Made by a program: the position numbers and the translations under genes. Below the pieces are notes generated by a model. That model did not search any database and was not told the DNA's origin. It saw only the letters and a list, made by a program, of their open reading frames with translations. A stretch of DNA of 64,000 bases from Hyperoodon ampullatus (taxonomy: Eukaryota > Chordata > Mammalia > Artiodactyla > Ziphiidae): positions 58,965,582 to 59,029,581 of the forward strand of contig OX457068.1 of assembly GCA_949752795.1 (NCBI GenBank). Reading direction: 5' to 3'. Positions within the stretch are counted from its first letter, which is position 1; each line of letters begins with the position of its first letter. Of this stretch, positions 59,136-64,000 are shown one piece after another.

Positions 59136-61709
59136 TCTAATCCCAGAACATGTTATATCTTTCCATTTGTTTGTGTCATCTTTGATTACTTTCATCAGTG
59201 TCTTAGTTTTTGGAGTACAGGTTTTTGTCTCCTTAGGTAGGTGTATTCTTAGCTACTTTCTTTTTATGCAGTGATAAATAGGATTGCTTCTTTAATTTCT
59301 CTTTCTCATCTTTCCTTGTTAGTGTAGAGAAATGTAACAGATTTCTGTGTATTAATTTAGTATTCTACAACTTTATCAACTTCACTGATGAGACCTAGTA
59401 GCATCTTTAAGATTTATTATGTATAGTATCATGTTATCTGCAAACAGTGACAGTTTTACTTCTTCTTTTCCAATTTGGATTCTTTTTAGTTCTTCTTCTT
59501 CTCTAATTGCCATGGCTAGGACTTCCAAAACTATGTTTAATAAAAGTGGCTATTCTTGTCACATTCCTGATATTAGAGGAAGTGCTTTCAGATTTTCACT
59601 GTTGAGCATGATGTTAGTTATAGGTTTGTCATATATGGCCTATATTATGTTGAGGTATGTTCCCTCTATGCTCACTTTCTGTAGAGTTTTCATCATAAAT
59701 GTGTGTTGAATTTTGTGAAATACTTTTTCTGCATCAATTGGGATGATCATATCCTTTTTATTCTTCAGTTTGTTTATGTGGTGTATCACACTGATTGATT
59801 TGCAGATATTGAAAAATCCTTGCATCCCTTGGATAAATTCCACTTGATCATGGTGTATGATCCTTTTAATGTATGGTTGGATTTGGAATGCTACTATTTT
59901 GTTGCCAATTTTTGCATATCTATTCATCAGTGATATTGGCCTGTAATTTTCGTTTTTTTTTTTTTTTTTTTTTGTATCTTTGTCTGGTTTTGGTGTCAGG
60001 GTGATGGTGGCCTCATAGAATGAATTTGGGAGTATTCCTTCCTCTGCAATTTTTTGGAATAGTTTCAGAAGGATAGATGTTAACTCTTCTGTAAATGTTT
60101 GATAGAATTTACCTGTGAAGCCATCTGGTTTTGGGTTTCTGTTTATTGGAAGAATTTTAATCACAGTTTCAATTTCAGTACCTGTAATTGGTTTGTTCAT
60201 AATTTATATTTCTTCCTGGTTCAGTCTTTGGAGATTGTGACTTTCTAAGAATTTGTTCATTTTTCTAGGCTCTCTATTTTTTTGGCATATATTTGCTTTT
60301 AGTAGTCTCTTAAGATCCTTGTATTTCTGTGGTGTCATTTATAACTTCTCTGTTTTTATTTCTAATTTTATTTATTTGAGCCCTCTCCCTTTTTTTCTTG
60401 ATGAGTCTGGCTAAAGTTTTATCAATTTTGTTTATCTTTTCAAATAATTTTTTAGTTTCATTGATCTTTTCTATTGTTTTATTCATTTCTATATCATTTA
60501 TCTCTGCTCTAATCTTTATTATTTCCTTCCTTCTGCTAACTTTGAGTTTTCTTTGTTCTTCTTTCTCTAGTTGATTTAGGTGTAAAGTTAAGTTTTGTAT
60601 TTGTGATTTTTCTTGTTTCCTGAGGTTAGACTGTATTGCTATAATCTTCCATCTTAGAACTGCTTTTGCTGTGTCCCATAGGTATTGGATCATTGTACTT
60701 TCATTATCATTTGTCTCTAGGTACTTTTTCATTTCATCTTTGATTCCTTCAGTGATCTATTGGCTGTTTAGCAGCATATTGTTTAGCCTCCATGTGTTTG
60801 TGTTTTTTACAGTTTTTTGGTTGTTGTTGTTTTTTGTCTTGTGGTTGATTTCTAATCTCATAGCATTGTGGTTGGAAAAGATGCTTGATATAACTTCAAT
60901 TTTCTTAAATTTACTGAGGCTCACTTTGTGGTCCCACATGTGATCAATCCTGGAGAATGTTCCATGTGCACTTGAAAAGAATATGTATTCTGCTGCTTTT
61001 GGATGGAAGCTCTATAAATATCAACTAAGTTCACCTGGTCTAATGTGTTATTTAAGTTCTCTGCTTCCTTATTGACTTTCTTTCTGGATGATCTGTCCAT
61101 TGATGACAGTGGGATGTTAAAGTCCCCCACTATTATTGTGTTACTGTCAATTTCTTCCTTTATGGCTGTTATTATTTGCCTTATAAACCAAGGTTCTCCT
61201 ATGTTGGGTGCATATATATTTGAAATTGCGATATCTTCTTAGATTGATCGTTTGATCATTATGTAGTGTTTTTCTTTGTCTCTTGTAACGGTCTTTATTT
61301 TAAAGTCTATTTTTTTCTGATATGAGCATTGCTACTCTGGCTTTCTTTTGATTTCCATTTGTATGGAATACCTTTTTCCATCCCCTCACTTTCAGTCTGT
61401 ATGTGTTCCTGGGTCTGAAGTCAATCTCTTCTAGACAGAATATATACAGGTATTGTTTTTGTAACAATGCAGCCAGTCTATGTTTTTTGGTTGGAACATT
61501 TAATCCATATATATTTAAGATAAATATCAATATGTATTTTGATTTGTTTTTGCAGGTCTTTTTTCTTCCCTTCCTCTTTTGTTCTCTTTTCTTGTGAATT
61601 GGTGACTAACATTAGTTTTGTGTTTATATTTCTTTTTTTTTTGTGTGTGTGTGTGTATTGTAGATTTTTTGTTTGTGATTACCATAAAGTTTTGATAAAG
61701 CAGTCTGTA

Positions 61710-61725
61710 CAGCAAAGCATTTTTA
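61710..61725. repeat. L1-F target-site duplication, right copy
   Basis: Identical to 56954-56969. Confidence 0.93.
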
Positions 61726-61989
61726 AAGGCAAGGTGAGGGTGGGTCATGGTTAGTTGTTGCAAACTTCTTGGTGTAGGAATCCTTTGTTCTTTCAATTGT
61801 CCACATAGGTCAGGCCGTTATGTTCAGTAAACCTCTAAAAAGACAAATTTTATTCTTTGTTCTGCAACTTTTTATCTCTATATGAATGGACTTTTAAAGG
61901 TCAGAGCCTTGCAAATAGGTTATCCTGTGTATTTCAGGATGTAAGCAACATTCTTTCACAAAAGGTGCAAAGCCAGCATGACTAAGCAC
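61726..61989 (-). mobile_element. Possible ERV LTR, right part (split by L1-F)
   Basis: It is continuous with 56821-56953 once L1-F is removed. The texture (AGGTGAGGGTGGGTCATGGT, CCACATAGGTCAGGCCG) suggests LTR sequence in antisense, but no terminal pair could be fixed. Confidence 0.25.
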
Positions 61990-62560
61990 AGGCAACAGAG
62001 CACAAATGTTAAAGTAAAAGGAAAAATTTAATATGGAATCAGTTTTATTCTTCTCTGTTACATTAATGCCAATCTCCCTGCTCCACACATATACATATTG
62101 CCTATGCCAAAATACTTTAAGACAAATCACAGACATCATAATGATCCAGCCCTAAATATTTCAAGGTGCTTTACTGAAAAATAAAAGTGTCTTTTTCATT
62201 GCTACAAAATGTGGTCAAAACAAAAATATGAATAATAATTTCCCAACATCATCTCATAACCAATAAAAATTATCTTCTGTCTAAAAATGTCCTTTGTATT
62301 TTCTTCCATCCCAATCATAATCCAACCCAAACCATATATTACATCTGTTTGTTACACCCCTTAAGTTTCTTTCAGTTCAAGTTGTTTTTGCAATGTCATT
62401 CTACCTATTGACCTGTTCATTGTTAACTTGGGATTTGTGTGATTACTTCCTTGTTGATATCATTTCATTTTTTCCTTTATCCCTCTAACTCCTATAAATT
62501 GGAAGTTAATTCTAAATATTCAACTAAAAACAAGTTATTTTTTCCAAAGAGACATCAGAT
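61990..62560. mobile_element. Ancient L1-like dispersed repeat (second copy)
   Basis: AAGACAAATCACAGACATCA, AGCCCTAAATATTTCAAGGT, then TGTTTGTTACACCCCTTAAG and CTCCTATAAATTGGAAGTTA follow the same old repeat as 54190-55110, covering its middle part. The class is tentative. Confidence 0.5.
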
Positions 62561-62716
62561 GTGATTTTATATGTCGCATATTTATTTTCTGACTTTGAGA
62601 AACACTATGGACCAATGACTTTTCACAGAATCAATGTATTTCAATAACCATTATTATATTTTTGATGTTCACATTGTAACAACATTAGTCATCTGAACTC
62701 CCTCCAAGCTGTCATG

Positions 62717-62727
62717 TTTGTTCTTCC
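62717..62727. repeat. Target-site duplication, left copy, of the inverted L1
   Basis: TTTGTTCTTCC pairs with TTTGTTCTTAC at 63107-63117 (10 of 11). Confidence 0.8.
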
Positions 62728-63106
62728 TTTTTTTTTCTTTTTTTAATGAAAATATATTAGGCCTACAGTATCATACTAGTTTCAGTTGTACATCATAGTA
62801 ATTTGATATTTTTATAGATTACACTCCATACAAATTTATTATAAAATGTTGACTGTATCTCCTGTGCTGTACATTACATCCTTGTAACGTATTTGTTTTA
62901 TACCTAGTCATTTATATTTATTAATCCCCTTCACCTATTTTGCACTTTCTCCCACCCTCTCCCCTCTTGCAACAATATGAATGGACCTGGAGGGTATTAT
63001 ACTTAGTGAAGTAAGTCAGACAGAGAAAGACAAATACTGTGTGTCTTCACTTATATGTGGAATGTCAAAAATGAAACAAATATAACAAAATAGAAACAGA
63101 CGCACT
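62728..63106 (-). mobile_element. Short L1 insertion with internal inversion
   Basis: From the poly-T at 62728 to about 62972 the sequence is the minus-strand L1 3' UTR (ACTCCATACAAATTTATTAT, TATTAATCCCCTTCACCTAT). At 62973 the orientation flips: GCAACAATATGAATGGACCT, GAAGTAAGTCAGACAGAGAA and AACAAAATAGAAACAG are plus-strand ORF2-end sequence. A 3' part in one orientation joined to an inverted upstream part, within one TSD, is the twin-priming signature. Confidence 0.85.
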
Positions 63107-63117
63107 TTTGTTCTTAC
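63107..63117. repeat. Target-site duplication, right copy, of the inverted L1
   Basis: TTTGTTCTTAC; see 62717. Confidence 0.8.
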
Positions 63118-63439
63118 ATATTGTCATATTAATCTTTGCAATCTTCCCTCTTCTTACACAAAAGATTACATGCTCTCCTTCTATTCTCCTTGCTTACATA
63201 AGGGAATTAGCCATTTTTACAAGAAACTTAGGATTCTGTCAGTTGAAAAATCATATTAGAAAAGTCTGGATTCTTGTGGTATATGTCAAGTTTGCATTAT
63301 AGGGATGACCTGGGTCCTTGACAATTTTGTTGGATACATAAAGATACATATTTTTTTAAATCATGAGTTTAAAGTGCTATTTCTACATTAGCTCTAACAT
63401 TACAGTGTGAGTATGGGTAAGGAGTGAGTAATTTTAAAA
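63118..63439. other. Non-coding, nothing recognised
   Basis: AT-rich sequence with no gene-like frame. Confidence 0.5.
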
Positions 63440-63760
63440 TAGGGTTTTCAGGGATGGCCTCATGAATAAGTGATATGGAGAAACTGTAGACAAGCTTAGC
63501 AAACGTCCAAGGTGGTCTAGTTAGAGGAAGGAGCAGGTACAAATCTTTAAGGCAGGAGTTTGCTTAGTGTGAGGAACAGTGAAGAACTTGGTGTGAACTG
63601 ATTGAAAGCAAATGAAATAGTGGTTAATGAGAAGATATGAGTCATCAGGGATGTAAAGCTCTGAGGAGGCAATGGCCAGATCATGTATGGTTTTGTAGGT
63701 ATTTTAAAGACTTTGTATTTTATGCTGGATGAGATGAACAGGTATTTTTTTTAACACAAC
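63440..63760. mobile_element. Probable L2-class fragment
   Basis: TAGAGGAAGGAGCAGGTACA, AGGAACAGTGAAGAACTTGG, CCAGATCATGTATGGTTTTG, then TAGGTATTTTAAAGACTTTG follow a block order common in old mammalian L2-class repeats ('ccagatcatgcagggccttgtaggcc'). Family and strand are uncertain. The last 240 bases of the window (63761-64000) hold nothing I recognise. Confidence 0.4.
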
Positions 63761-64000
63761 CAAATATTAAAATGATTAATTACACTGAGCTCTGGAAAAA
63801 GTAAAAAGAAATAGAAGCTTAAAAGTTTATTTGTATTTTGGCAAGAAAATGATTAAATCAATATTTCTGGTGGAATATTTGTTAAATGCATTAAAAGCCT
63901 CAAATATTTAAAAAAACTTCAAATGTTTATAACCTTTTATTTTATAAGTCCATTTGTAAGAATTTTTCTTAATAAAAAAATGGAACAATGTTCAGAATAA

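Larger units (their letters stand above)
57165..61530 (-). pseudogene. L1-F ORF2 remnant
   Basis: Pieces readable on the minus strand include the endonuclease start (TYRLKVRGWKKVFHTNGNQK near 61410-61360), GDFNIPL near 61125, and a 186-codon reverse-transcriptase piece at 59640-60200 (motif A reads [12 protein letters not shown]). Motif C reads FADNMIL near 59430, so one catalytic Asp is lost. The Cys/His region is present near 57560 but degraded. The ORF is split by two later insertions and many frameshifts. Confidence 0.88.
56970..61709 (-). mobile_element. L1-F: older LINE-1 lacking ORF1, with nested insertions
   Basis: Delimited by a perfect 16-bp TSD. The 3' UTR is unlike that of L1-A to L1-E (ACATGTCAATCTCAAACTCC, CCTTCCCCAATGGTAACCAT), so it is another, probably older, subfamily. 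The element ends just upstream of ORF2, which is a usual 5' truncation. It is interrupted by a SINE at 58298-58501 and by a compound insert at 58729-59135. A CA/TG run lies near 61645-61658 at its 5' end. Confidence 0.93.

Overview
The window is mammalian nuclear DNA with no protein-coding gene that I can support. It is AT-rich, intergenic or deep-intronic sequence packed with retrotransposon relics. The tRNA-derived SINEs opening with a CTTCCCTGGTGGCGCAGTGG-type head (near 11.29, 27.06 and 58.50 kb) are of the cetartiodactyl CHR type. The 27.06 and 58.50 kb copies look like CHR-2, so a whale or dolphin is the likeliest source. This is inferred from recalled SINE families, not from a search.

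Six large LINE-1 elements dominate: L1-A (-, 1-3002, 3' part outside the window), L1-B (+, 13.8-18.8 kb), L1-C (-, 28.3-34.2 kb, full length), L1-D (+, 39.1-45.0 kb, full length), L1-E (-, 48.3-53.8 kb) and L1-F (-, 57.0-61.7 kb, older). All have broken ORFs. A and E share one ORF1 N-terminus, while B, C and D share another, so at least two L1 lineages are interleaved. Between them lie older layers: ancient L1/HAL1-like pieces (3.4-4.2, 12.1-12.9, 19.1-20.3, 46.0-47.0, 54.2-55.1, 62.0-62.6 kb), L2 and MIR fragments, MLT1-like LTRs, two candidate solo LTRs of ERV type (20.9 and 47.2 kb), and a U6 snRNA retropseudogene (10.4 kb).

The most informative structures are insertion footprints. L1-C has a 14/15 target-site duplication (TSD) that also encloses about 91 bp beyond the usual L1 5' end, a candidate 5' transduction. 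L1-F has a perfect 16-bp TSD and carries later nested insertions, one of them a SINE with an 18-bp TSD. A small L1 at 62.7-63.1 kb has an internal inversion typical of twin priming plus a 10/11 TSD. I found no CRISPR array, operon, tRNA or rRNA gene, and no sign of a novel system. The interest here is retrotransposition history. Repeat family names come from remembered consensus sequences and need RepeatMasker confirmation.
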